A DNA stretch of 64,000 nucleotides from Pilatotrama ljubarskyi (lineage: Eukaryota > Basidiomycota > Agaricomycetes > Polyporales > Polyporaceae), in contig MU277733.1 in the NCBI GenBank assembly GCA_022385805.1, positions 73,312 through 137,311 of the forward strand, given 5' to 3'. The position numbers and the translations under genes are program-made. The notes beneath the pieces were generated by a model that saw only the letters and a program-made list of their open reading frames with translations, was not told the origin of the DNA and ran no database searches. Shown here piece by piece: positions 33,315 to 45,780 of the stretch (the first letter of the stretch is position 1; the number at the start of each line of letters is the position of its first letter).

Positions 33315-34525
33315 TCAAGGAAGAATTCTGTAGCACGGCGGTTGACTTGTGTGGCAAATGGAGGCAGCGGCATCCCGCAACAGATCTTGCTCCTCTTTGC
33401 GGAGATCCTCGACTCTCTGCGCACCGGAAGTGGAGGGCTGATAATGAATCCACAGTACGCTGACGCGCTTCTTCGAACGGGGAAGCTCTAGTGAGACAAA
33501 AGTGAGTGTTAGCGCAAATCTGATATGAGAATTTGACAGGCGAGGATTAAGCAGCAGTCCCACATCCAATGTAAATAGGCTATGTGACACTGTCATGATG
33601 TAGACCCACCTGAAGGCTTGTCTTTGAATATATCGATGCTGCGTCTCACCCAGATGTGGATGGTGGTAAGTTGGGAGAAGCCTTCGACTATGCTCCCTAG
33701 TTTCCACAGGTCGTCCCTGTTAGGAACTGTGTACCTGAGCTCGCGCAGTCTGGACTGCGGCCCAAGCATGGACAATGCTCTCAGTAGATCGCCTTGGGTC
33801 TCCCCAGGCGTGCTCTGGACGGTTACGAGGAGATCGATGTGGGTGAGGCGTGCCCATGGGCATGATGGCGTAGGCTGTGCCAGGAAAGCGACGTCGCCGG
33901 TATGGTAGGCACAATCCTCGAATGAGAGCCTCTTCACCGTGTGAGGCGAACCCGCCGCTGGGCCTGAGAACGCCATCTCGAGCGCCCGGAGGGCATTGGC
34001 GGAGAATGTGCACCTTCTGAACTCGAGTGCTTCTAAATCCCAGAATGACCTGAACGCAAGTCGAATGAGAGGCAGACCACTTATGTCGAGAGTGATCCAG
34101 TCGACATTTTCGATGATGAGAGTTTGAGCGAGAACTAGCTGTGGTTCGGGATGTCCGGTGCCCATCCCGCGTTCAACGGCATGCATGGTCTCCGTTGTCG
34201 GCCCCACGTAGTGGTGCATCCACCAAGACGGATCCATCAGAATGATGTTATGTTCCTCAAGAGGAGCACCGGGGAAAGGCCTCTGTCGCTGAGGTGGTGG
34301 TCGAAACCAAATGCTAAGTGTGGGTAGTCCTGGAGTCGGTGTCGCCTCTGAGAAAGCTATGTTGGTGTTCCACCTCGACATGCATTGCCACATGCTGAGG
34401 AGCTCGTACAGCTTCTCCGTGAGCACAGGTAGCCGTTGCTGTGCCTCTGCGTAAGCTTCCACACTCCCGATCCATGGCGGTCGGCGAAAGCCGGGCCCTG
34501 GGGTTGCACGCATGTCGGTGGCCAT
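33315..34525 (-). CDS. Hypothetical F-box/LRR-like protein without a visible F-box
   Basis: Start ATG at 34525 (MATDMRATPGPGFRRPPWIG). One large exon is followed by an intron (about 33599-33490) whose splice joins KPS to ELPRSKKRVSVLWIHYQ in phase; the stop is at 33315. The body has irregular leucine-rich repeat-like units: LVLAQTLIIENVDWITLDIS, FWDLEALEFRRCTFSANALR and VKRLSFEDCAYHTGDVAFLA. This composition is shared by many Agaricomycete F-box/LRR proteins, but no N-terminal F-box was found. An upstream open frame (MTSQSPSTTPEAPIFSLI at 34638) is out of phase and may be a leader or an unrecognised first exon. Confidence 0.6.
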
Positions 34526-35187
34526 AGTTTGAAGACGCTCGAGAGTCGAAGGAGCTCAGAAAGTAGATGCGATGAGGGTGTGGTTATTAGAGAAAATATT
34601 GGGGCTTCAGGGGTTGTGGACGGGGACTGAGAAGTCATGGTCCTCTGTCTGAAGCTCTTATATGTCGTGGCCAGAGGCATCCCGGCTGAGAGGACAGATT
34701 AAGACCGCTTGGTCCTTGGGTCTGAAGCGCTGTTCGGTAATGTACAGTACTTGTGGTCACCTAAGAAACGGTGTATTTCCTGACCTTCTGCAATACCACC
34801 GAGTTGGTGCTTCTTAGCAGCGATGAAGAGACACAAATAGCAATCTCAGACGTTCCACCGTTGGCTTCAGCCTCTCGCTCGGCCATCGCAAGCAGCTGCC
34901 ATATTGGGATGTGGCGGTGCGCCTCAGCTAGTACCCCCAGGACACCAGACCAGGCTCGCTCTTGAAGCTTGACTCCGCACTCCCACTACGGTATACGTAG
35001 CGAACCCGCCTTTACGCCTTCGGTAGTATATCGAACGCAGCAAGTGCGGGAAGCGGCCTGGCTCGCGAGCGTTGACTTTACACATGTACGCGCAGACGGA
35101 ACCTACTGTACATCGACTCGGACTGTGCTCTGATTCTTGCTTCCCGACTCCAGCTCAGACCCTCAGCCTTCTCGTCTGGTCCAAGCC

Positions 35188-37068
35188 ATGGCAGTACCGC
35201 CCAGGTCGTCAGACTGGGGATGCCTCAGTGTCGTGCATATCCACAAGCTCACTCTTCTCGAACCTCCTCAAGAGCTCTTGATATGTATACTGCTGTATCT
35301 CAAGCCGTCGGACCTCACATCATGCCGCCAGGTGAGCATCACAAGGGAACGTTTCGCGCATACTGTCTAGACTCATCTTACCCCCATGACAGGTCTGCCA
35401 TCTGTTGGAAAGCATTTGCGCTACCCCGATCTTGAAGTACTCTTACCTTCTGCACCGATCTGGGATGGCTAACAGTCCTGCAAACGGAATCCCCACCTTG
35501 CAGCCTTGAAGGACTATCGCAGAGCGTGGAACACCGTCTATATATCGATCAGCCAAGGTCGCACGCTTCCAGCTGATCACCAATATCGCTACCTGCCGTT
35601 TTCCGGAACGCTGCTTCCTATATACATGGCGTGCAGCTGAAGCTGCTGAGCATGTCTTCCGCTCTCACGAGTGTCGGTCCCCGCCTGATGTTGCTCAATC
35701 TCGATACCATTGCGCTGAACGCGCGCTATTGCGCCACGGATCTCCAGCAAGGGCTACTTCTGATCGCTGGCTTTGTGCCCAGCGACACCAGGTAGGTCGC
35801 TATTGGACATCTGAACAATTTTACCACCTCCTTGACACATTTATGCCAGCGTGCTCCAATGCCACATCCTCTCACTTCCAGCTCTTCCCACCACATGCTA
35901 TGACGAGCGAGCCGCAGCACCGGTGCTCTCTGTCAGCACAGACGTGACAGTGGGACATGCTCAAACCCTGACCTTAAATGTATGTGGCGACCTCCTCGGC
36001 TGGGCTTGGCTCGACCATACGTCTGAGCTACGGATATTCAACTGGAAGACGGGTGGCCTAGTCTGGGTAAGCCAAGCTGTTCTCACGCAATGGAATCTCC
36101 AGGCTTACAATTTCTCAGAGGTTCGCTGGTGACACATTCTCTTTCGCTTTCCTGGACCACACCAGCATAGTAGTGGCACATCGCCACGCACACGTACTCC
36201 AGGTGTTCGCGTTGGACTCTTCCGACCCCGCCCCCAATGCAACAAGCGGGCTCGTGGACCAACGCACTCAGGTAAATCCCGTTCTCAGCTTCTCTCTTCC
36301 CCAACTCATCGAAGGCACCTACCAATACATTGAGGGACTGAGATCACAGATTCCGTCGCCTGTGACAGACCACGGAACCCTCTTTCAAGCTGACCCGCAC
36401 CTTTCGGTTCTTGTTGTCTGTTTCACCACCATCCGTGCGGGCAATCCCCCTGACTCTGTGGAGTACGTTGAGCAGTACGTACTCTTCACACCTCTGGCTG
36501 CCCTTCTCGCATATGTTCGCCGAGAGGGAACCAAAATCCCTCTTGAAGGCACGGACCACGACTATGGTTCCCCCCGGACCATTCCCTGGGAGACCTGGTC
36601 AACTTTGTCTACCCGTATCCTCCGTGCCTATGGACCCCTTACGACTGAGCACATGTCCGTATTGGGATCCCAGTGCGCCATAGCCTTTTACCGGCGATCT
36701 CTTCCACTTGTGCTCGATGTCTTCATTTTCGACCTACACCCTTTTGTGGACAACACGGGCGACGACAGGGACGCGCTGTCGGGACTCATACATACAGAGC
36801 CGGTCATGCACAATGCAAAGACCCTCCGATGCCCCGTCCGGAACGATCTGCCGTACCGAGTGTGGCACAAGAAGGTGGAATACGACAATGGGGTCGACTT
36901 CGAGGGCTGGGGAACAAGCTTCGTGACACTCATGGATGACGGCCTTGTGGTTGCGGTGAGTCGCCCAAATTTCGTCGATATCGTCTGCATCGAGGTGACT
37001 CACAGGGGATCCAGAAGTGCAGTAAGCCAGACATGAGCATGACCATACTGAACACATTCTCAGTATGA
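35188..37068 (+). pseudogene. F-box protein gene with an apparent frameshift (paralogue of 61917-63784)
   Basis: Starts MAVPPRSSDWGCLSV; exon 1 contains an F-box (LLEPPQELLICILLYLKPSD). Intron 35332 onward ends at TGACAG, leading to VCHLLESICATPILKYSYLL. Near 35500-35515 the frame runs NGIPTLQP then TGA, while the +1-shifted frame continues as HLAALKDYRRAWNTVYIS, matching RLTAIRTYRAAWAS in the intact paralogue. No intron of usable size covers the shift. The downstream part stays open: GDLLGWAWLDHTSELRIFNW, DTFSFAFLDHTSIVVAHRHA, DLPYRVWHKKVEYDN and FVTLMDDGLVVA. A final exon ends NTFSV at 37068, matching the TFSV end of the paralogue. It could be a young pseudogene, or the frameshift could be an assembly error. 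Role if functional: substrate adaptor of an SCF ubiquitin ligase. Confidence 0.7.
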
Positions 37069-37314
37069 GCATCTGGCGCGAGAAAGCATTGGCTCATCAT
37101 AGCATGCTCCGACTCGCCGCGGAGCGCAATTGCCAGCGCGTATAGATTATAGCACTACTCTGTCCAATGCACTACTGTTACGGTGGGCCACAGGGCTTGC
37201 GCTGAGATGATCATTGTGGTTTGAACACTACAACACGCATTGAGCTCTCCTTGTAGACCGTATCCGACGCCACTGTCACCCCCAATCAACCTCGTCGGCA
37301 TCTTGAGGTCTTCG

Positions 37315-38995
37315 TCAGTCCTCGAGGTGATCTGCCGACCCGAACGATGGGAGCTGAACAGACGGCTGCAGGTCTGCTCCGGCAAAGTGGAGCGATCCTT
37401 GAGAGACCGATGACCCTCCCGCGACGAGCTTCTCGTCGATCTCGCGTAAGTCCAGCAGGAAGCGGGAGTTCAGGATGGAGCTGAGCCTGGAGAAGGTAGA
37501 CAGAGGTCGTCAGTACGAGCCGTGTGCAGGGCGAGTCTCAGCTGCATACGGGTCGAGGAACGCAGTTACGTAGCTTCCGCCTTGGCCGATCGACGAGATC
37601 TATAGTCCAAGACGAGTTAGCGCCATGCCATGAGCGTTGTGTTAACGGTAGTAGCCTGTAAGCAGGTCCGATAACTTACCTGGTGCACTTCGAGGGCCAC
37701 GTCTAGAATGTAGAGTGACGCCAAGGTGCTACATACCCTTTTTTAGCATCAGCGCAACGTTCTAATGCTCGATGACTGACCAGAAGTAGATGCTCCCTGC
37801 ACAGAGGCGTTGTTAGTGTAGCGAGGATGACATGCTTTGCAACGTTACGATTTTTCAGAACGTACCGTTCTGGAGCAGGACTTGGTGCAAAGAAGGTCGT
37901 CGAAGCGTATCCTGCAGCATTTGCACAGACTGGAAGGTCGTGCGCCAGGTGACCCCGATGACGAGCAGATCGGCGAGGATCTGGCAGGCGCGTGAGGCAA
38001 GTGTTGCTGGATGGACGTAATACCTGCTCAGAATCAATTTACATAAGGTGGACGTGCCGGAACTCACACCTGGCCCACCAATGGCGGTGAGGTCGTCAGC
38101 ATGTGGCCACGGCTTGCAGTGATGAGCATGATGCGCGAACTCACGCAAGCTTCGTGGTAGGGGTCTCCGTGTTGATGCTTGTGCAGTTGATCGGCGCCGG
38201 ATAATTCACGATGCGATACCGATAGAGGAGAGTCTACAGAGACCATATCAGCCATTGCGGTTGAGGTGATGCCGCGACCTACTCACAGTCGTTATGAGAA
38301 ACGGCGCCAAGCTGAGAACAAGCGTGACTGCGGAGAGTGCCTTGCTCTTCTCGGACAACGCGTACACTCGAAGGGAGGCGAAGACTTGCGCGGATGTTCA
38401 GTACGTCTTCTCGGAACTCACAGAACGCAACGCACCTGCAGGGCCCAATAGGCTCAGGCACGAGATGATAATCTGTGACCATATGAGGGCGGGGCAGCTT
38501 GGCACACCGACATGTCAGTAACATGCGGAAGCAACCGAGGACTGGACAGATACCTCTAGAGCTCAATGAGTGAGGAAGAAACAAGTTGAGGTAACAGACT
38601 GCAAACGCACCTCATCGGAGACGGGGTAGATCGTGAAGAGCGGTAAGACGTTCCACACAATCGGCAGATAGCGGTTGACGAAGTACAGGGCTGAAGCGAC
38701 GGACTTCGACCTCTGCCAAATGAGACGAGATTCTCGATCTGCACAGAGCAGAGTGTCGTAGAGAAGTAACACTGTGATGCGAATTTCAATGCGAGGCGGA
38801 TGGCGATGTCTGAGAACGCTCGAGAACGTTGTTCACATAGATTGCTCACCTGATACGGCTATTCCACAGCTGATGTTCGGTATCCTATAGATAGGCTGTG
38901 AACAGTGGCGGGTGAAGCAGGTCTCGAGTTGTAGCTTACAGTTGTTGGTACAGCTCTATAGTCTCCGCAGCGGAGGAAGGAGTAGATGAGGGCAT
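37315..38995 (-). CDS. DUF6533 multi-pass membrane protein, copy B
   Basis: Starts MPSSTPSSAAETIELYQQL at 38995. Introns join this in phase to IPNISCGIAVS and then to the DUF6533 core (VLLLYDTLLCADRESRLIWQ, SKSVASALYFVNRYLPIVWN, FTIYPVSDE). Following exons contain SEKSKALSAVTLVLSLAPFL, RACQILADLLVIGVTWRTTF and RRPSLHQVLLQNGTF. The last exon is FSRLSSILNSRFLLDLREID followed by SLHFAGADLQP, ending at 37315. Most of the expected hydrophobic helices are visible. It is a close relative of copies C and D downstream on the same strand. Function is unknown; family members are often expanded in tandem in mushroom genomes. Confidence 0.8.
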
Positions 38996-39962
38996 CACCT
39001 TGACGAAGTCAGGAGGGTCAGCCGGTTGTCGATGCACGCCGGTTATCTGCAGAGACTCGAGATATATATGGCGTACTGCCCTCTAGCACGCCGAGGAGGC
39101 CTCGCGCTCGTAGTCAGGCTGTGCCGGTAGGCTGACAGTTGACGGTGGGGCTGCCTCCTTGATCTTCAGGTCATGACGTGTAGCGCGCACGATTTTCGCG
39201 AACCGTGTTCAGGTAAGGAAGACCAATACCGCGTGTCTTGTCCTGCTCGGACTCCAGGCACCTCATCGCCATCTGTACGCGGCCTCAGATTGAGCCCTTG
39301 TCTTTCGAAACGCACGCTATACGTAGATTCAGGCTGCTCCTATAGATGAGTCTGTCAAAATCGCTTAATGAGTGTCGGAGTCACACCTGCTACCGTATCA
39401 AGACCGGTGCCGGAGCGCTGGCCAGCGCGACCAGGCTACTGCCGGTGTTCTCTTCAAAAGTGTCAGCAGCTTTCCTGCTGCTGCTGCTTCGGGTGACTCG
39501 CTCAATAGCGCCGCATTGACATGCGTAGCGGTGGCGCTGAAATAAACTTCAAGGCCAAGCGCTGACCATTCCGATGCCTGGCGCCCTTCTGCCTTTCGAC
39601 CGGATGACTTCTTGGTGAGCACTAGCGTTCAGTGCCGGAGTCTGGCCCACTGCTTCTGCGAATGCTAGAGTGTCACTTTGAGGCGGATGGCAGAGGGGCA
39701 CGGAAACATACCTCTCGTCGAATCCTGCAAAATAGCAGCCACTCCCCGGGTCCCCGGGCTGTACGCGTGGTATTCAATATTCGGCAGCGAGTACTTCCGG
39801 ACATCAGCATCTAAGGGCGTGCAAACGACATCATACGGCATCCACCTTGTCGTCTGAGGCCCTCTTGATCGAGCAACTGAAGTGCGAAGGCCGAGATACA
39901 CGAGACGCCATGATCAGCGGTATGCGACACCTATGACACTGCGGAAAGTCGAGACGAAGGCA
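38996..39962. other. Spacer between DUF6533 copies B and C, no gene seen
   Basis: Only short open frames without motifs or splice partners. It probably contains the promoter of copy B and the 3' UTR of copy C. Confidence 0.45.
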
Positions 39963-41874
39963 TCACTCTCTTGAATGGCAGTCAGCCCCCAGATCAGCCA
40001 AACCCGCATTCGGAGAACCCGTCACGTCGCACACCGCAGGACTGTTGAATGAACGACGCGTCGCGCTGTGACTACGAAGAGTCTCCTCGTCACCACAGTC
40101 AAGCCCCCTCACCCCATCTCCTTGCATTCTGCCTGCGTCAATCGGAAGGTCCTCATCGTCCGGCGCGGAGTCATGAAGGGGCCCGATGGCAGGGTCCCAG
40201 AACGACCGGAGTTGCCCGGACTGCAGGTCTGCCCCGGCGAACTCGATGGAGCCCGCCGAGATGGATGAGCCTCCAGTGTTGAGACTTTGGTTGATATCGC
40301 GTAGGTCGAGCAGAAATCGGGGGCTCAAAATCGAACTGATGCTGGATGTGTCGTGAGTGTGCGTCGGGAACGAGGGCCTACGGAGCATACTTGGAGATTA
40401 CAGACGTACGGATCGAGGAACTGGGTCACGTAGCTGCCGCTCTCACCCGTCGACTTGATCTAAGAGTAGATCAGACATTGAACACGTGCGTTAATACGGC
40501 GCACTTGCACTCACCTGAAGCGCTATGACGACAATGTCCAGGATGTTCAAACACAGTAGGGTGCTGGATACGGTCACTCAGTGACATACGAGGCGCAGCT
40601 GAGAAGGCAGAAGATCACCAGAAGTACAGGCTTCCTAGCAGATCTTCCACCAGTCAGATGATCATCATGAGCTCTAATGGATGCCGAATGCACGCACCAT
40701 TTTGTAGCATCACTTGATGCAAGGACGGGCGCGGGAGCGTCTCGCGGAGCAAGTGGACAGACTTGTATGTTTCACGCCATGTTATTGCCATTACGAGAGC
40801 GTTCACTAAGATCTGAGGAATGCGGGAACCTAGCGTTACTGTTCCGAGTGCAGCGGATTGTTAGTTGCCTGCATGGAGTGCACGGAACGGACTCACAGCT
40901 GTTCCGTGAAGTGCGCCCATGCTGATCAGACAGGAAGACATACACGTATATCAAGCAAACACGGACTCACGCCAAGTGGAGGCTCGCACTTTCGTTGGTG
41001 CCATATGAGCAATTGATAGGCGGTGCATAATTCACGGCATGCTAAAGGTATAAGCCACTCTGTGTGCGGGTTGAGCGAAACTTCGGTCTCGGTTAATATG
41101 GGCCGTTCAAAATTCCCATAGGCATGCTCGCGGCTGCAGTAGAATACTGACCAGACTGATGAACGTGGGCGCGAGGCTGAGGGCTAAGGTGATGCTAAAG
41201 AGCCCCTGGCTTCGTCCAGCGAGCACATACACTCTTAGTGAAGCAAAGACTGATGTCAAACGTGAGTGTCCGATATTTGGCTGAATAGCGGCATGGTATA
41301 CATACCCGCAGGACCAGTACAAATACGGGCGAGAAGGCCGAGCATACTGACAGACCAGGAGATACCCGTGCAACTTGGATAACAGGCGCATGAGCCGCCT
41401 CCTCACCTCTGCACAGTCATTAGCGTGCCATCGAAGTCATGGTGGTACCATCAGCGAAGCGAGGGCAAGAGGACTCACGGTATCTGATACCGGGTACGCT
41501 GTGAAGAGCGGCAGGACCATCCAGGCGATGTGTACGTAGCGAATACAGACATATAGGAGCGAGGCGACGGGCTTCGCATTGCCCCAAATCGGCGAGATTT
41601 CCTGGCCGACGCAGAGCAAGGCGTCGTAGACGACCAGTGCTACTCGACACGACGAGAAGGGAAAAATAAGAAAAAAGTGCGTTTCAGCACACGGTGAAGG
41701 GCTATGGCGACCACGGTAGGGACTCACGGGCTGCAGCCACAGTACAGCTAGTATTCGGCAATCTGGGAAAGCAATGCTCAGCGAGGAATACATCCCGTAA
41801 AGAGACCCAAACTCAACTCACAATTGTTCATACAGTGCACGGATCTGCACGGATCCGACAGCGTTGGACGATAT
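39963..41874 (-). CDS. DUF6533 multi-pass membrane protein, copy C (start codon not found)
   Basis: Exon 1 aligns with copies B and D but begins with ATA rather than ATG (41874-41872): the frame reads ISSNAVGSVQIRALYEQL. It splices in phase to LPNTSCTVAAA and on to the core (LVVYDALLCVGQEISPIWG, NAKPVASLLYVCIRYVHIAW, TAYPVSDT). Downstream: SVFASLRVYVLAGRSQGLFS, ITLALSLAPTFISLVS, and last exon SISSILSPRFLLDLRDINQS with GSIEFAGADLQSG and a long polar tail ending at 39963. No in-frame ATG was seen for at least 80 bases upstream. Either an unrecognised 5' exon supplies the start, a downstream ATG is used, or the gene is start-lost. The body is otherwise open. Confidence 0.65.
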
Positions 41875-43573
41875 GGCACGGTGTGCGGCAAAGTTGGGCC
41901 AGGCTGTTTGGCCTCCTGGTGACCTCGTGAATGTGTTATATACTGCTACTCCACGATAAAGGCGCACCCGTGAAAATGCCCGCGTGCAACTTCACTCTTC
42001 GCCGCAATTGAGCCCATCGAAGCTTGTACCTCTAGTCTACTTCGCCCATCAGACGTAGAGTCATGTCTCTCACTTCCTAGATGGCGGTGAGGTAGCGTGT
42101 GCTCGAACCCCTTGAGCGCCGGGTTCCGGAACGCAGAACGGGAGTCTTGAGTGACGAGTGGTTGTGTAAGCGGAGGTGATAGAGTTAACTGGGCACGAAA
42201 TGTCATCGAGCCCTACAAGCGACTCGTCCTTCAGGTCAAGGGAGCGCGAGGCAGCACGGAGATTGCACGCTCTTCGTAGTTTGAAACTGATGTCGGCCCC
42301 GGGAGTGGAAGATCGCAGCCCACGAAGGCACGATACGTGCATCGCAAAGCGCACCGGGCACCGCCGTCGAGAGGGTGCATATCAGCTGCGCTCTAGGTCG
42401 ATTTTGACGATCCTTGTATTCGCTTGACGGGAAGGGCATCATTCATCTGCAAACCAGCAGAGGCGATCAGGACAATATACGCCAGATAAGAACGAGTACC
42501 GTACACGTTGCATCTTACCTCATGCCCGCGTGTTCCGTGTAATCGGTACAGCAGCTCATGCAGGACAGTACAAGGGAATCGCGTCTTCTCCGCACCTTGT
42601 TCCTCCGAGTCTGCGATGGGTTTTCTGCGCCACATGGATTATGGTGCATCAGAGATCGCAAGGGTACTGACACGCCAAGCTGCGTGCACGGCAGTGAACG
42701 TACATGAGTCCGGATAGATGCACAAAGCGCGCGTTGTCACATTGGAGTACACCTCAGCGGATCCTGCCCGCGATGGCTGAATTGGCAGTGTCGTTGATAT
42801 TGTCGTCATGGAGCGCGCACCGGGCAAGTCGTCGTACTATGTACTCTCGTACAATGGGCCGATGCTCTGGAACCGGGCGGTAGAGGCGGGAGCGCGGGTC
42901 GAGCCACGACCCTGGCTGCTATATTATGAGCGATAGGCCGCATACCGGGAGACATGAAGGCGACGTACAATTTGCACCTATCTGAGCACCTGCCCTTTAT
43001 CGCAGCAACCTGAGGAGCTCGTACGCCCGCAGGATCAGCTATGTCTACGCAAAGCTATTTGATGAGCGAAGCATTGACGTCTGTATGGTCGCGGTCGCCA
43101 TGCGTGAACGTGGCGATAGCAGAAGGCCTCGAGAGTATGAAACACATCCCGCCATGAGTTATCCTGTGCGTGCAACTGCAACGGCCTGATGTTACGCCCA
43201 GTAAGTATGACGTCGGGTGTCTGTGAGATGCAATGGTACTTACAATCAGACAGTAGACGTGGACGTCCGAGTCAGGGCGATGATTGCGAGAGGGATCACA
43301 TAGTCAGACTTCATTATCGCGGACGTGCTAGAGGTGCCCCTTGCACCAAAAGCTTCTACGGCTGACCAAACGACCAATCGTCGATGAAAGGGATGCATAC
43401 ATGCAGCCGGCTTGCAGTATAGTGTAAGCCAATCGGTCCGCCGACAGGTGCGTGCGAGGCGGATTATACAGTCACCGTATAGATATGTGATGGCATTCCT
43501 CTACACAGGTATCTGCAGAAGACATCAGTCATGCACGATCAGAGTCGAGTAGGCAGCCAAACGAACCTTATGC
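41875..43573. other. Spacer of about 1.7 kb, no gene supported
   Basis: Several minus-strand open frames (42236-42442, 42393-42635, 42639-42827) follow one another, for example YGTRSYLAYIVLIASAGLQM. They do not splice into a recognisable product and may be debris of a decayed membrane-protein gene. The right end is the 3' flank of the histone-chaperone gene. Confidence 0.4.
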
Positions 43574-45235
43574 CTAATCCTCCAGCTCATCCTCCTCGTC
43601 CTCTTCGCTGTCCTCACCCTGCCCTCCCCGTCGTCCCCCTCCCATCAAGTCCTGCTCTACCATCCCGACCACAGCCTCGACAGCGGCCCGCGACATGCGC
43701 GGCATCGCGCCAGGACGGAGCAGCGAGTGGTGCTTCGGATCGAGCTCCGCCTCTTCCTCCTCCGCTTCGTCGCCCGTGACATCGTCGCTCGCATTCCCCT
43801 CCCCGTCCTCGTCCTCGTCTTCGTCCTCATCACCCTCACCCTCCTTGGCGCCAGCGTCGCTGCCGGAGTCGTCCTCCTCGTCGCTGCTGCTCTCGTCCGA
43901 GTCGTCCGAGCTGTCCATCGTAAAGTCCGAATCCTCCTCGTCCTCCGTCTCCTCGTTGCGCGGGTCGTCCGCCTTCGTGCTCATGAGCTCGGCTTCGGTC
44001 GCCTTTGCCTTCCCTTTCCCCTTCGCGTCCGCCGCCTGGGTGCCATGCTGCCCAGATTCCGAGCCGTGGGGCCTCCCGAAGAGGTGCCGGTGGGACTTGA
44101 TCCACCGCGCGATCGTCTCCTGCTCCCGCCCATCGACCATGCCAAAGTCTATATCCTCGCCCTCTTCCTCATCCTGTCCATCCTGTCCGTTCCCGCCAGC
44201 CTGGTCTGCGCCACCCTTGCCATTCGCTGACTTCTGCGTTCTCCGACGAAGGATGACCGAGCATGTGCGTCCGGTCGCACTGAGCGTGCGCACGCCCTCG
44301 TACGCCTGTTCGCTCTTCCCGGCGGACGCGAGGTGCTCGAGCGCGAAAAACTCGCACGGCTTGCCGTCCCAGAGCACGCCCTCGTGGAGGAACCACAGCG
44401 TGCCCTGCTTCGCGCCGCGGTACGCTTCGACGCCCGCGACGCCGTCCCCGCCGGACGGGGCGGCGGCGCTGCGGAATATGGACGTGGATGGCTCGAGGGT
44501 GGCGGTGGGTATGTGGGAGAGGAAGGCGCGCAGTGCGGGGAGGGACGCGCTGCCTTTGGGGTATGTTTCGACCGTGGAAGAGCCGTCGTCGTCGTATGTG
44601 CATGTCGTGAACGGCGCTGTGAGGTTGGCGTCGAGTCCGAAGACGAGCTGCGGGATGGGAGTTTCATTGGCTGCCTCCGCGGCCTTGCCCGTGAGGGTGG
44701 GGATGTCTGAAGAGAGAAGCGCGACGGTCCAGTGTGGCTTGCTCTTACCGCGTGTGGAGAGAAGGAACGCTCGCTGGAGGTCGGCGAGGGGTATGGGCGG
44801 GTGCTCTTCCTTTTGGGTGGAGGGGTTCGTGAGGCGGATGGACGAGCGGTGAATCGTGATGTTCACTTTCTTGCGGATTGGCGAAGAGACGGAGAGCGCG
44901 TGCAGCGTGAACACAGGCGGGTCTTGCTCAACGGAGGGCGCCGCGGCCGCGCTGTCCGTGCGCGCCCTCTTTGACGGCGAGAGCGGCTCTCCCTCCCTCG
45001 GTCGTTTCTGGGAACGGCCGTGCTCACCGCGCTTCAGCTCGTCTACAACTTTGGCAGCTCGTGCCTGTAATTCCTCCCAGTTGGGTACTGTGCTGTCTTC
45101 AGGCGCAGACGCGCCGACTGCAAGGCGTATGATGGCGTCAACAAGAGATCTCACTTGCGGAACAAGAGCATGATCGAGCTGGTGGCGGGAGTCGTCCGGG
45201 AGCAGAGCAGAGAGTGCGTCAAGATAGGATGTCAT
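43574..45235 (-). CDS. Rtt106-like histone chaperone
   Basis: Single-exon gene of 553 residues, taking the ATG at 45235 (MTSYLDALSALLPDDSRHQL) instead of the longer open frame. The central region (about residues 100-400) has the tandem PH-like Rtt106 domain: PVFTLHALSVSSPIRKKVNI, IPLADLQRAFLLSTRGKSK, PIPQLVFGLDANLTAPF, VEAYRGAKQGTLWFLHEGVL and FFALEHLASAGKSEQAYEG. The C-terminal 150 residues are extremely acidic (Asp/Glu/Ser), as in Rtt106, Pob3 and Spt16, which bind H3-H4. A nuclear role in nucleosome assembly and heterochromatin silencing is known for the family. A bipartite basic stretch, SQKRPREGEPLSPSKRAR, probably gives nuclear import. Uninterrupted coding, in contrast with its intron-rich neighbours. 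Confidence 0.88.
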   Translation of the reverse strand: MTSYLDALSALLPDDSRHQLDHALVPQVRSLVDAIIRLAVGASAPEDSTVPNWEELQARAAKVVDELKRGEHGRSQKRPREGEPLSPSKRARTDSAAAAPSVEQDPPVFTLHALSVSSPIRKKVNITIHRSSIRLTNPSTQKEEHPPIPLADLQRAFLLSTRGKSKPHWTVALLSSDIPTLTGKAAEAANETPIPQLVFGLDANLTAPFTTCTYDDDGSSTVETYPKGSASLPALRAFLSHIPTATLEPSTSIFRSAAAPSGGDGVAGVEAYRGAKQGTLWFLHEGVLWDGKPCEFFALEHLASAGKSEQAYEGVRTLSATGRTCSVILRRRTQKSANGKGGADQAGGNGQDGQDEEEGEDIDFGMVDGREQETIARWIKSHRHLFGRPHGSESGQHGTQAADAKGKGKAKATEAELMSTKADDPRNEETEDEEDSDFTMDSSDDSDESSSDEEDDSGSDAGAKEGEGDEDEDEDEDGEGNASDDVTGDEAEEEEAELDPKHHSLLRPGAMPRMSRAAVEAVVGMVEQDLMGGGRRGGQGEDSEEDEEDELED

Positions 45236-45780
45236 ATTCAAAGAGCATATGATGGCTCTAGCGTGGTGAGAAACGGTCCTCCGGTCGTCGTGATGGTCGT
45301 GGACGGGAAGAGACCGTGGCTTGAGCTCAGCAAGCTCAAGCTCGCGCGTGACGGCGCGTCTGTGTGGAGAAGTGTGACCTAGACGCGCGTCCACATTTGG
45401 ATAATACACGGTCACACACATTTCTCCGCCAGGCAACTAGGCGCTCGTTTCCTCCGAACCAGCACCCAAACAGCGCTCACTACACTCGGCAGATTACGCA
45501 AACCGCCCTTACTACTCTGCATTCGGACGGTCATAGTACCAGCGGCTCTGGCACAACTGGCCTCGGTCTTGTTGAGATGTTTCACTCCTGAGGCCGAACG
45601 GAGAAGTCCCCGGCTGTCTCTCAGTCGCGCTCCATGACACGGATGATCTGCTTCAAGCACCTGGATCGAAGAACTTGATTATGCATCTCTCTGAACTGAA
45701 TATCATTGAACGATCAGACGCGCCTCCGACGAATCTGACATTGAACCCTTCCTCCCCTCCAACATCACCGCTCACGGACG

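Noticed and set aside
43695..44852. 385-codon plus-strand open frame rich in Ser
   Set aside because: It is the antisense of the acidic tail and PH-like domain of the Rtt106-like gene.
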